Shown piece after piece: positions 45,743 to 53,847 of a stretch of 64,000 nucleotides of DNA. The notes under the pieces were generated by a model that had not been told where the DNA came from, ran no database searches, and saw only the letters and a program-made list of their open reading frames with translations. Both the position numbers and the translations under genes were made by a program. The stretch spans positions 1 through 64,000 of the forward strand of contig CALEDJ010000016.1 of assembly GCA_937951485.1 (NCBI GenBank), written 5' to 3'. Within the stretch, counting starts at the first letter, position 1. Each line of letters opens with the position of its first letter. The DNA is from an uncultured bacterium (lineage in GTDB: Bacteria; Hydrogenedentota; Hydrogenedentia; Hydrogenedentales; CAILVY01).

Positions 45743-46183
45743 ATGGAGGAAAGTTATTCCCATATGCGTTCCCTTTTGATTACCATACCATTGCTGGCGG
45801 CGCTCATGCTGCTGGTCTATTGGGCTATCCGCAGTGTGTTCCGGCTTTGGATCAGGCACCAGGTGAAAATGGCCATTCTCGACCGCATTGAACGCAAACC
45901 TGACCTGTTGCGTTCGGTAGACGTCATCCCCGAGTTTCTGGATGGGATCTCCTCGGATTCCGGCGAGACACCACCCATGAATGTCACCCTGACAGGGGTG
46001 ATTCTGGCGACTATCGGTATCACGTGTTCCATCGTTTACGCGGCCATCGGCGGCGGCCGCTGGGCAGTGGGCGCTTACTGGGGTGGCGTGGCATGCGTCG
46101 TATTGGGCTTCATCATCGCGCTATTCGGGCTTATGGCGGGTTATCTTTCCAGAACCCGGATTGATAAACCAAAAGATTCCTGA
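45743..46183 (+). CDS. Small inner-membrane protein of unknown function
   Basis: 146 residues with three predicted helices: about 10-30, then 85-105 and 112-135. The ATG at 45743 is used, but an ATG at 45764 with GGAGG 14 nt upstream is also plausible. Between helix 1 and 2 lies a hydrophilic stretch with RIERKPDLLRSVDVIPEFLDG, likely cytoplasmic. I recognise no family. It lies alone between the divergent rimO and the convergent sugar ABC permease. Confidence 0.6.
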   Translation: MEESYSHMRSLLITIPLLAALMLLVYWAIRSVFRLWIRHQVKMAILDRIERKPDLLRSVDVIPEFLDGISSDSGETPPMNVTLTGVILATIGITCSIVYAAIGGGRWAVGAYWGGVACVVLGFIIALFGLMAGYLSRTRIDKPKDS

Positions 46184-46353
46184 CGCTGATCCTGTGCGGT
46201 ACCGCCCATTTCCAGAAATCCGGCGCAAAACCCGTTTCAACAACGGATGGCTGAGATCCGCCTGCGAACGGTGCCGCAAGTGCTGCCGCACTTTGGACAG
46301 CGGCGGCCTGTCGCGCCGCTTTCACATGGCGAGGCTTTCCATCACGTGACGGT

Positions 46354-47223
46354 TCACGCCTTCAATGCGCCGGCTGTGATGCCCCGGATGAAGGCGCGCT
46401 GGAAAAACAGGAAGGCGATGATAAGCGGCAGTGTCGCGAGGAGGCCCCCGGCCATCACCATGCCGTAGGGCACGCGACGCTCCCCCTGAAGCAGATAGAT
46501 CAAGAGGGGCATGGTGTACATGCGCTCTGTGCGCAGTACAATGAAGGCCCACATGAGGTTGTTCCAGGAGCCGATGAGGGTGAGGATGCCGAGTGCGGCA
46601 AGCGCGGGCTGCGCAACGGGCAGCACAATTCGCCAGTACAGCCCGAATTCGGTGCATCCGTCCACGCGGGCGGCGGCAAGCAGATCGTCATGCACGTTGG
46701 ATTCAATATATTGCCGCACCCAGAAGAGACCGAAGGCGTTGGCAGCGCCCGGAAGAATCATGGCCCAGTAGGTGTCCACCAATCGGAGGCGCGCAAGCAT
46801 GACGAAGAGGGGGATCATGGTCACGGCCATGGGAATCATCATGGCCCCAAGCACGAAGGCAAACAGCGCTTCCCGTCCCGGCGCACGGCGGAACTTGGCA
46901 AATGCGTAGCCGCCGAGGGAACAGAGGAACAGGGTCAGCGCCACATGCCCCAGGGCGATGATGGTGGAGTTGAGGAACGCGCCGGCGAGGTGGGTCATCT
47001 GGAACACGTCGGTGAAATTCGAGAGGACCCATGGATCCGGGACAAACTGGGGGGGCATGGTGAAGATTTTCTCACGGGTCTTGAACGCGGAAATAAAGAG
47101 CCAGTAGTACGGAAACAGGAAGATTAACGCAATGATTGCCAGCGCGAGCGCGCACAGCGCCCATTTCAGCCACAGTGAAAAGTGCATCCTCATGGGAATC
47201 AATCCGTCCTGGGTTTGCGCCAT
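46354..47223 (-). CDS. Sugar ABC transporter permease (MalG-like)
   Basis: 289 residues from the ATG at 47223; ATGs at 47193 and 47187 after the upstream stop are equally possible. Six membrane helices and the EAA-like loop AAARVDGCTEFGLYWRIVLPVAQPAL (read in pieces: AAARVDGC then IVLPVAQP) near residue 190 mark a CUT1-type carbohydrate permease. It is the third gene of the SBP-permease-permease set and overlaps the upstream permease by 25 bp if the long start is right. Confidence 0.87.
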   Translation of the reverse strand: MAQTQDGLIPMRMHFSLWLKWALCALALAIIALIFLFPYYWLFISAFKTREKIFTMPPQFVPDPWVLSNFTDVFQMTHLAGAFLNSTIIALGHVALTLFLCSLGGYAFAKFRRAPGREALFAFVLGAMMIPMAVTMIPLFVMLARLRLVDTYWAMILPGAANAFGLFWVRQYIESNVHDDLLAAARVDGCTEFGLYWRIVLPVAQPALAALGILTLIGSWNNLMWAFIVLRTERMYTMPLLIYLLQGERRVPYGMVMAGGLLATLPLIIAFLFFQRAFIRGITAGALKA

Positions 47224-48116
47224 CTCAGTATGATTAATGAAGTCAGAAAAACGCCGACCGCCACGGTGTATGCCGCAGCGGAGGCGTAGCCGAAACGGAA
47301 GTCGGTGAAGGCCTGGTTGAAGAGAAAAAGCCCAAAATTCGTCGAGGACATCCCCGGACCGCCCCTCGTCAACACAAACACTTCGTCAAACATGTAGAAT
47401 GTTCCGATAAGGGACATGATGCCGCAGAAAACGAATGTCGGACGCATCAGGGGCAGCGTGATATGCCACATCTGCCGCCAGCGCCCCGCGCCGTCAATGG
47501 TCGCCGCTTCATAGAGTTGCAGCGGAATGCCCTGCAACCCCGCCAGCATCAACACCATGTTGTAGCCGGTCCACCGCCAAACCAGAAGAATGGAAACAGA
47601 GACCTTCGACCAGCGTTCGCTCTCCAACCAGGGAATGGGGTCTATCTTCCCCCAAGGCAACATCGCATTGCCGACTTTGATCAGGAAATTGAAGAGACCG
47701 GACTCGGCGCTGTACAGCAGGCTGAACACTATTGCGATTACCACCATGGGCGTGATGCACGGCAGGAATACCGAGGTCCGGAGGAGTCCCCGCAAGGGCA
47801 ATCGCTCTGAATTCAGTATCTGGGCGAAAAGAAAAGCCAGCAGAAACATGGGCGCAATGTAGATAGCCCCTATGGCAACCGTGTTCCACAGCGAGGCATG
47901 AAATTCATCATCTTGAAAGAGGGTGAGGAAATTTTCCAGACCGACAAAGGTGGCTGGGGTCAGGCCATCCCACTTGACGAAACTCAAATACAGTGAAAAC
48001 GCCAACGGGTATATACCAAAAAGAATAAAAATAGTGAAAAAAGGAGAAATAAAAATATAAAAATACCGGTTCTGCCATAACCTGTGGCGTAGGCTCATAT
48101 GGTATTTCTGGCTCAT
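47199..48116 (-). CDS. Sugar ABC transporter permease (MalF-like)
   Basis: 305 residues from the ATG at 48116, overlapping the solute-binding protein stop (ATGA). Six membrane helices with the EAA loop YEAATIDGAGRWRQMWHITLP near residue 215 and a late TRGGPG before the last helix, typical of MalF/UgpA-type permeases. It pairs with the MalG-like permease to form the channel of a carbohydrate importer. Its ATPase must come from elsewhere, as none is encoded here. Confidence 0.9.
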   Translation of the reverse strand: MSQKYHMSLRHRLWQNRYFYIFISPFFTIFILFGIYPLAFSLYLSFVKWDGLTPATFVGLENFLTLFQDDEFHASLWNTVAIGAIYIAPMFLLAFLFAQILNSERLPLRGLLRTSVFLPCITPMVVIAIVFSLLYSAESGLFNFLIKVGNAMLPWGKIDPIPWLESERWSKVSVSILLVWRWTGYNMVLMLAGLQGIPLQLYEAATIDGAGRWRQMWHITLPLMRPTFVFCGIMSLIGTFYMFDEVFVLTRGGPGMSSTNFGLFLFNQAFTDFRFGYASAAAYTVAVGVFLTSLIILRWRKPRTD

Positions 48117-49420
48117 TGACTTGGCCCCGGCGCTACATCCCGGCCCAGCCTGCGCTGAAGTTTCCGTTCCATGTCCTGCAGAAACGCCGAATGATCCAGG
48201 CGCTTGTCGTGCCATTGACTCAATCCCTGGCCGATGTATCGCAAGGCCTGATTCCAGTCTTCGGTGCGATTCAGGACGGGAATCTTCTCGATGTCCGTGG
48301 CGAAGAGACGTCGGACCCGTTGCCCGCCATAGAAAGGGTCTGGTTCATCGAAGAACGGATCATCAAAGGTCGTCATGAGACAGGGAAAGAGATCGAAATT
48401 TCGATACTGCGCCAACTGCGCCTCTTCGGTGCACAGCGCGTACTCGACGAATTTCCAGGCAGCCTCCTTTTGTTCCCCTTGTTCCGGGATGACCAGCACT
48501 GAGCCGCCGAGATTGCTGGTGCGCAGGCCCCCCGGATAGAATGCGGGCAGTCGGAAGACCCCCCAGTTGCCTGCGGTCGGTTCGGCATAGTCCTTGATTG
48601 ATCCCCCAAACCAGACCGCCATGGGATAGGTGGCGATGGTGTCATTCTGTAGGGAGGCAAGATATTCGTGACTGAACACATCCACTGGCGTCGCAATTCC
48701 GGAAGTGAGAAGCCCGCGTAATATTTCCAGCGCCGCCGCGTTTTCCGGCGAGCGGATGATGATCCGGCCCTGTTCGTCAAAGACGCCGCCGCCGACCTGC
48801 TGGATAAGGATTTCGAAGGTTCCAATCAATCCCTGGGTGGCCAGTGCAAGCATCCGGGTTTGGCCGTTGGACAATGCCACAATGCGCCGTCCCACCGCGA
48901 TGTAGTCATCCCAGGTTTCGATTGTGTCCGGATCAATGGCATAACGCGCGAACAAGTCCCTTTTGTAAAACACGGCGCAGGGCCCCATGTCCCACGGGAT
49001 GGCATAGACACGCCCGTTATGAACGCAGTTCCGCCAGAACGCCGGCGAGAAACGTTTTTCGTATTTCGCGGCGAGGTCTGTCAAATCCATCATGCGCCCA
49101 CTGGGGCCGAAGCGCGGCGCGTCCACCAGTTGAAGTTGGGAGATATCCGGCGCGCCGACGCCCGCGACAAGCGAAAGCAGGAACCGCGATTGCATATCCG
49201 TTCCTGACATGTGAATGGAGACGTTGATGTCCGGATATCGCTCATTGAACGTGGGCAGCAGTTTTTCCAGGCTGGCCGCCGCGATATTCCAGCCCCAGAC
49301 TTCAAGGCTGGCTTTCACCGCCGTGTCCTGTATGGACACGTCAGCCCCGGAAACAGACGCTGTGCACCCTGCAGCACAGGCCAATAGCCCCAGGAAACCA
49401 GTGAAACAACGCAAAGACAT
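48113..49420 (-). CDS. Sugar ABC transporter solute-binding lipoprotein
   Basis: 435 residues from the ATG at 49420, with GGGAG six nt upstream on the minus strand. The N-terminus GFLGLLACAAGCTAS carries a lipobox (AAGC), so it is a lipoprotein anchored in the membrane. The body is a family 1 extracellular solute-binding protein (MalE/UgpB type): FNERYPDINVSIH, then FLLSLVAGVGAPDI, YAIPWDMGPCAVFYKRDLF, and TYPMAVWFGGS. It captures an oligosaccharide or glycerol-phosphate type ligand for the two permeases transcribed with it. A 16-bp palindrome lies 22 bp upstream. Confidence 0.92.
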   Translation of the reverse strand: MSLRCFTGFLGLLACAAGCTASVSGADVSIQDTAVKASLEVWGWNIAAASLEKLLPTFNERYPDINVSIHMSGTDMQSRFLLSLVAGVGAPDISQLQLVDAPRFGPSGRMMDLTDLAAKYEKRFSPAFWRNCVHNGRVYAIPWDMGPCAVFYKRDLFARYAIDPDTIETWDDYIAVGRRIVALSNGQTRMLALATQGLIGTFEILIQQVGGGVFDEQGRIIIRSPENAAALEILRGLLTSGIATPVDVFSHEYLASLQNDTIATYPMAVWFGGSIKDYAEPTAGNWGVFRLPAFYPGGLRTSNLGGSVLVIPEQGEQKEAAWKFVEYALCTEEAQLAQYRNFDLFPCLMTTFDDPFFDEPDPFYGGQRVRRLFATDIEKIPVLNRTEDWNQALRYIGQGLSQWHDKRLDHSAFLQDMERKLQRRLGRDVAPGPSQ

Positions 49421-49441
49421 CCAACACTCCCATGTTTGGCG

Positions 49442-49457
49442 TTCAAGGGGCCTTGAA
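49442..49457. promoter_or_regulatory. Operator-like palindrome upstream of the ABC operon
   Basis: TTCAAGG-GG-CCTTGAA, seven-base half sites around two bases, 22 bp upstream of the solute-binding protein start. It looks like a repressor site, but no regulator is encoded nearby. Confidence 0.4.
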
Positions 49458-49500
49458 AACCTGATGATATTCTGGCCGAATGAAGTAATCACTGTTCACA

Positions 49501-49604
49501 CCCCCGTCATTGCAAGCGAAGCGGGGCACAGGCCGCGAAGCGGAGTAATCTCCGTAAGACGCAATGGCGTTACCTGTTTCTGATTGTGTTCGCAATGACG
49601 GGGG
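49501..49604. repeat. Inverted-repeat (MITE/REP-like) element
   Basis: CCCCCGTCATTGC (49501-49513) and GCAATGACGGGGG (49592-49604) are perfect inverted ends of a 104-bp element. The end sequence CCGTCATTGC resembles a repeat widespread in many bacterial genomes. No transposase is inside. Confidence 0.75.
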
Positions 49605-49779
49605 AAAAGAGTGACCGAACATAGCCCATTATTTTAACGTTATTCGGGCAAAATTCTACCAGAATTGGTCATTCCCGAAAACTTGGGTAACCGGAACAAT
49701 CCCCGCAATCGCTGAATGTATTTTTGTCAGGAAATTCGCCTCACTGCCGACATCCTTGCGCCAACACGAATGGAAGCGG

Positions 49780-50661
49780 CTATTTCATGGAATCGTCGGG
49801 CGCGGCCCGCACTTCAAATTCAATCACGCCCAACGGACCGTAATCCGCCCGGTAGTGTCCGGGTTCGGCTTTCAGAATATTGCCGAGAGCGCCGTTGGTG
49901 ATGACATGACCGGGTTGGATCGTATAGCCCTGTCGCAAAAGATGATTCACGGTCTTCAACAAAGTGCCCCACTGTCCCCCTGCGGCCATGTCTCCCCGGG
50001 CTTCGTTGATGCGTTCACCATCGCGCGTAAGGGTTATCTCGATGCTGTCGGGATCAATTTCGTCCGGGGCTTTTTCGGCACCCAGAATCATTTCCCTGGC
50101 GTTGGCGTTCCAAGCCACTATATCGTTGGACGTGACGGGTTGACGTTCTTCAACAGCATGGCCCGGCACTTCCACAATAGCCAAAATCGCTTTAATATGG
50201 CGGCGCAATATATCAATATCTTCAATGGGCGCCGTTATGGCTTTGTCAAATACGTAGCCGATTTCGTTCTCCACGTGACGGTGCGGATCCTTCGCCAGAT
50301 CAATGACAATGCCATCCGTTGCGTAGAATATCCCGGAAGTCAGCATAACACCGACCAGCGGAAAATCCGGTGCAGGATTCGCAACACCCGCCGCCTTGAA
50401 GCCGCCCAGTGTCTCGGTTTCCAGCATCCTCTTTACGAAATGTCGCTGCACGAGATACGCGTCGGCAAGGGAAGCGTCCGGATGCGCCGCACTCATCTGA
50501 GGCATGGGGGCACCGTCGCGCCACGCGTAGAAAATGCTATCGGCAAAAGCAGTCGTCCATTCCGGCGTCTCAGCAGCAGCAGTCAATACCGGTACAATAA
50601 CAAGCAGGCCGGCCAAAACTGAAAACAGTATCGATCTTGGTCGTGTGTTGTGTTTCATCAT
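49780..50661 (-). CDS. Exported 2-keto-4-pentenoate hydratase-fold protein
   Basis: 293 residues. The start MMKHNTRPRSILFSVLAGLL and a cut near LTAAAETPEW make a clear signal peptide. The mature part resembles the MhpD/DmpH (2-oxopent-4-enoate hydratase, 4-oxalocrotonate decarboxylase) family: DASLADAYLVQRHFVKRML, GVMLTSGIFYATDG, the acidic EIGYVFDK (metal-ligand region), WNANAREMILGA and GGQWGTLLKTVNHLL. Those enzymes are cytoplasmic and handle aromatic meta-cleavage products, so an exported form is odd. Its substrate is unknown. Confidence 0.72.
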   Translation of the reverse strand: MMKHNTRPRSILFSVLAGLLVIVPVLTAAAETPEWTTAFADSIFYAWRDGAPMPQMSAAHPDASLADAYLVQRHFVKRMLETETLGGFKAAGVANPAPDFPLVGVMLTSGIFYATDGIVIDLAKDPHRHVENEIGYVFDKAITAPIEDIDILRRHIKAILAIVEVPGHAVEERQPVTSNDIVAWNANAREMILGAEKAPDEIDPDSIEITLTRDGERINEARGDMAAGGQWGTLLKTVNHLLRQGYTIQPGHVITNGALGNILKAEPGHYRADYGPLGVIEFEVRAAPDDSMK

Positions 50662-50860
50662 GATCGTTGCTCCCTTTCGGCATCTATGGCCGTGATAATG
50701 TTCCTTTCATGGTACACTTTTCCACATGCCCAGATAACATTTACGGTTTCCGCTGATCAACTGCGGAAAACGCGCATTGCTCCCCCACCCTGACTCTGGT
50801 TGTTGGGCTTTGAACAGGAATCTGCGCGTGCAGGCAGCCAGACGCAGGGGCCGCTTTGCG

Positions 50861-51712
50861 TCATGCCCATGCGTTGTGGGCGTGGATGTAACAGAGGAAG
50901 GTATAAAGGAGTTTCGCGGCAATAAACTCTGAGGGCTTGTGGCCGCAGGGGCACAGTTCCACAAGATCGAAACCGGCGATTCGCCTGGCGCGCGCCACAG
51001 CATGAAGGAGGTCCGTCACCTGATACCAGTCCAAGCCACCCGGTTCCGGCGTGCCGGTGGCGGGCAGCACCGAGGGGTCGAAACAGTCGAGGTCAATGGT
51101 GACATACACGGGATCGGTTAATTGGTCCACGGCATGGTTTATCCAAGCCGGGTTCCGGCGCATCTCATGGGCGTAGAAGGTGCGTTCCGGCGGCAAGTTG
51201 GGGCGCTCCGACGCGTCTACGCTGCGAATGCCCACGGCAACCGTGACATTCACGTGTTCTTTAATCCGTGCCATGATGCAGGCGTGATTGAGTGGGTCGC
51301 CTTCGTATTCCGAGCGGGTGTCGGCGTGGGCGTCCAATTGCAGTACGCTAAGATTGGGATATGCCGCCGTCAGCGCACGAACCGGCCCCAGCGAGACGGA
51401 ATGCTCCCCGCCGATTGTCACCACAAATTTGCCGTCGCGATGCAAGGCCGTAACGCGCGCCTGCGCAGCCCGGACCATTTCGTGCGGCGTATCGGCGATA
51501 ACAGGGTCGGCGACATGAATGCCCGCGCGATAGGCCTCCGCACCGGTTTCAATGTCGAACCATTCGAGATGCGGGGAAGCATTCAGGATGGCGTCCGGCC
51601 CCTTGTCGGCGCCCTTGATCCATGAACTGGTTTTGTCGAAGGGAATCGGCAGCAGCACGACCCTCGCATCGGGGTATTGGCAGTAGTCCGGCGGGAAGTC
51701 TCCAAAACGCAT
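50861..51712 (-). CDS. speB: Agmatinase (ureohydrolase)
   Basis: 283 residues from the ATG at 51712. Manganese-cluster motifs are all present: GGEHSVSLG (about residue 100), QLDAHADTRSEYEG (about 125-138) and TIDLDCFDPSVLPATGTPEP (about 207-226). It should split agmatine to putrescine and urea. It follows pdaD by 24 bp, which makes agmatine the more likely substrate than arginine. The arginase/agmatinase family is about 300 residues. Confidence 0.9.
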   Translation of the reverse strand: MRFGDFPPDYCQYPDARVVLLPIPFDKTSSWIKGADKGPDAILNASPHLEWFDIETGAEAYRAGIHVADPVIADTPHEMVRAAQARVTALHRDGKFVVTIGGEHSVSLGPVRALTAAYPNLSVLQLDAHADTRSEYEGDPLNHACIMARIKEHVNVTVAVGIRSVDASERPNLPPERTFYAHEMRRNPAWINHAVDQLTDPVYVTIDLDCFDPSVLPATGTPEPGGLDWYQVTDLLHAVARARRIAGFDLVELCPCGHKPSEFIAAKLLYTFLCYIHAHNAWA

Positions 51713-51736
51713 GGCGTGCTCCGGTGTTTGACGTTA

Positions 51737-52291
51737 TCAGGGCACGAAAACAGCCGCAGAAATGGCCGTAGTCCAGCGCCCATGTTCGTCGCCTTCCGCT
51801 GCGACACTGTAAGCGTGGGTACGGATGATTTGTCCGCTGGCTTCATAGATTTGCTTGCGCTCGTCCCAGGCCACATCAGGATCGAACTCGATGCCCAGCG
51901 TGGTCGCAAGCATGGTGGCGGCCAGGTCCTCCGCATATTCGCCGGCCGCTTCCGAGGTCAAACCGTAGCCGTGATGCTCGGAGATATAGCCGTGCCGGTC
52001 GCTGTCGTTCGGCACCGCCACGCCCACCGCCGCTGTAATCAGGCGGCTGGGCTCGTTGGTCTCGCTGCGCGCCATAACGCAATAGACAATCTCGCCCGGC
52101 TTGAGAAGTTTCAAGCCGTCTTCGCTGGAGATCACCTCGCAGCGCGGCGGCAGGATGCTCGACACGTATACAAGGTTAAACGACGCAATGCCCGCCGATC
52201 GCAATGCCGCCTCGAAGGATGCCAGTTTATGTTTGTGAACGCCCAGGCCGGTGACGAAAAAAACCTTGGTTGGCAGAATATTTTTTCCCAT
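51737..52291 (-). CDS. pdaD: Pyruvoyl-dependent arginine decarboxylase
   Basis: 184 residues from the ATG at 52291, with AGAGGG about nine nt upstream; an in-frame ATG eight codons earlier is also possible. PvlArgDC family with [20 protein letters not shown] at the N-terminus and the self-cleavage site YVSSILPP (about residue 43), where the Ser-Ser bond breaks to form the pyruvoyl cofactor. [20 protein letters not shown] and [17 protein letters not shown] follow. It makes agmatine for the adjacent speB. Confidence 0.93.
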   Translation of the reverse strand: MGKNILPTKVFFVTGLGVHKHKLASFEAALRSAGIASFNLVYVSSILPPRCEVISSEDGLKLLKPGEIVYCVMARSETNEPSRLITAAVGVAVPNDSDRHGYISEHHGYGLTSEAAGEYAEDLAATMLATTLGIEFDPDVAWDERKQIYEASGQIIRTHAYSVAAEGDEHGRWTTAISAAVFVP

Positions 52292-52671
52292 CGCTGTACC
52301 CTCTTGCAGATACATCCCGGCGCTGCCCAACGCATTCCGGAGATACTTTGTTGTCCTGGTGCCACGCACCGCCGGGTTCCCACATCCAATATTCCGGCGG
52401 CAATACAATGTGGGGATGGCGTATTATCCATAAAACAGCGCCGGATATCAAGAAAACACTTTTCACGAATATGTGGCGCAGAGCAGCCCTCGCGGAGAGA
52501 CCGCCGCGCACATACGGGACGTTGTTCACAATACCGGCGCAGAATGGAAACCGGGTTCAAGCGTTGAGTCAATGGTCATCCATCGGCAATAATAGCGCTG
52601 AAAAACGCGCGCAGGCATTTTCAATAACAACATGATACAGGGGCGGGCGCCCCATAGGGAAGGAGGTTGTT
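52292..52671. other. Divergent control region of the polyamine cluster
   Basis: 380 bp between the minus-strand pdaD-speB and plus-strand CASDH-CASDC genes. Open frames on the minus strand across it lack start signals and family resemblance. GGGGCG-GG-CGCCCC (52640-52653) forms a small hairpin eight bases before AGGAGG (52661-52666) of the dehydrogenase gene. Both promoters must lie here, but I cannot assign them. Confidence 0.45.
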
Positions 52672-53847
52672 TTGGCGAAAGTGATGATTATCGGCGCGGG
52701 CGGCGTGGGCAATGTCGTGGCCCACAAATGCGCGCAGGCATCGGACGTGTTTACCGAAATCTGTCTGGCGAGCCGGACCTTGTCGAAATGCGAGGCCATC
52801 GCGGGCGATCTGCCGCGACAGGTCGAAACCGCACAAGTGGATGCCGACGACGTGGATGCGCTGAGCGCGCTCATTGACCAGACCCAGCCGGATGTTGTCA
52901 TCAATGTGGCATTGCCCTACCAGGACCTCTCGATTATGGAAGCCTGCCTGCGTACCGGCGTGCCCTACCTGGACACCGCCAACTATGAGCCGCCGGACGA
53001 GGCGAAATTCGAATACAAGTGGCAATGGGCCTTTCACGACCGGTTTCGAGAGAAATACCTCATGGCGGTGCTCGGCTGTGGCTTCGATCCGGGGGTCACC
53101 AACGCGTTCTGCGCCTACGCGCAGCAGCATTTGTTTGACGAAATCCATTACATTGACATTGTGGACTGCAACGCCGGCGATCACGGCCACCCCTTTGCCA
53201 CCAATTTCAACCCCGAAATCAACATCCGGGAGATCACCCAGCGCGGCAAGTACTGGGAAAATGGCGAGTGGGTCGAAGTGGAACCGCTCTCCGTCTCGCA
53301 GGAAATTGATTTTCCGGAAGTCGGCCCGCGCAAGGCCTATCTTATTTACCATGAAGAGGAGGAATCGCTCGTCAAGCACATCAAGGGTCTCAAGCGTATC
53401 CGGTTCTGGATGACTTTCAGCGACAATTACCTCACCCATTTGCGTGTGCTGCAGAACGTCGGCATGACGCGAATTGACCCCGTGATCTTCGAGGGCCGCG
53501 AAATCGTGCCGATCAAATTTCTCAAGGCGCTCTTGCCCGACCCGGCATCTCTTGCCCCCAACTATAAAGGCAAAACCTCCATCGGCTGCATCTTCGAGGG
53601 CGTCAAGAACGGCAAACCGAAAAAGACCATGATCTACAACGTCTGCGATCACGCCGAATGCTACAAGGAGGTAAAGGCGCAGGCGGTATCCTACACCACG
53701 GGCGTTCCGGCGATGGTTGGCGCGCTCTTGATGGTGACGGATCAGTGGCGCGGGGCGGGCGTCTTCAATGTTGAGCAACTCGACCCTGTCCCCTTCCTGG
53801 ACCTGCTTAACCGCTACGGCCTGCCCTGGAAGGAAAAGCCGCTGTGA
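52672..53847 (+). CDS. Carboxy(nor)spermidine dehydrogenase (saccharopine dehydrogenase family)
   Basis: 391 residues. The TTG at 52672, five nt after AGGAGG, gives AKVMIIGAGGVGNVVAHKCA, a complete Rossmann GxGxxG opening; the ATG at 52684 would damage it. Other landmarks are CLASRTLSKCE, VINVALPYQDL, DTANYEPPDEAKFEYKWQW, LGCGFDPGVTNAFCAYAQ and GHGHPFATNFNPEIN-like segments, as in CASDH/CANSDH. It would join aspartate semialdehyde to putrescine (or diaminopropane) to form carboxyspermidine. Its stop overlaps the decarboxylase start (GTGA at 53844-53847). Confidence 0.92.
   Translation: MAKVMIIGAGGVGNVVAHKCAQASDVFTEICLASRTLSKCEAIAGDLPRQVETAQVDADDVDALSALIDQTQPDVVINVALPYQDLSIMEACLRTGVPYLDTANYEPPDEAKFEYKWQWAFHDRFREKYLMAVLGCGFDPGVTNAFCAYAQQHLFDEIHYIDIVDCNAGDHGHPFATNFNPEINIREITQRGKYWENGEWVEVEPLSVSQEIDFPEVGPRKAYLIYHEEEESLVKHIKGLKRIRFWMTFSDNYLTHLRVLQNVGMTRIDPVIFEGREIVPIKFLKALLPDPASLAPNYKGKTSIGCIFEGVKNGKPKKTMIYNVCDHAECYKEVKAQAVSYTTGVPAMVGALLMVTDQWRGAGVFNVEQLDPVPFLDLLNRYGLPWKEKPL

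Larger units (their letters stand above)
49421..49779. other. Intergenic region with operator-like palindrome and MITE-like repeat
   Basis: About 360 bp between the ABC transporter operon and the hydratase-fold gene, both on the minus strand. It contains the palindrome 49442-49457 and the inverted-repeat element 49501-49604, listed separately. No coding frame is convincing. Confidence 0.6.

Noticed and set aside
52132-52572. Minus-strand frame upstream of pdaD as a separate gene
   Set aside because: It overlaps pdaD in another frame, lacks a ribosome site and shows no family resemblance.
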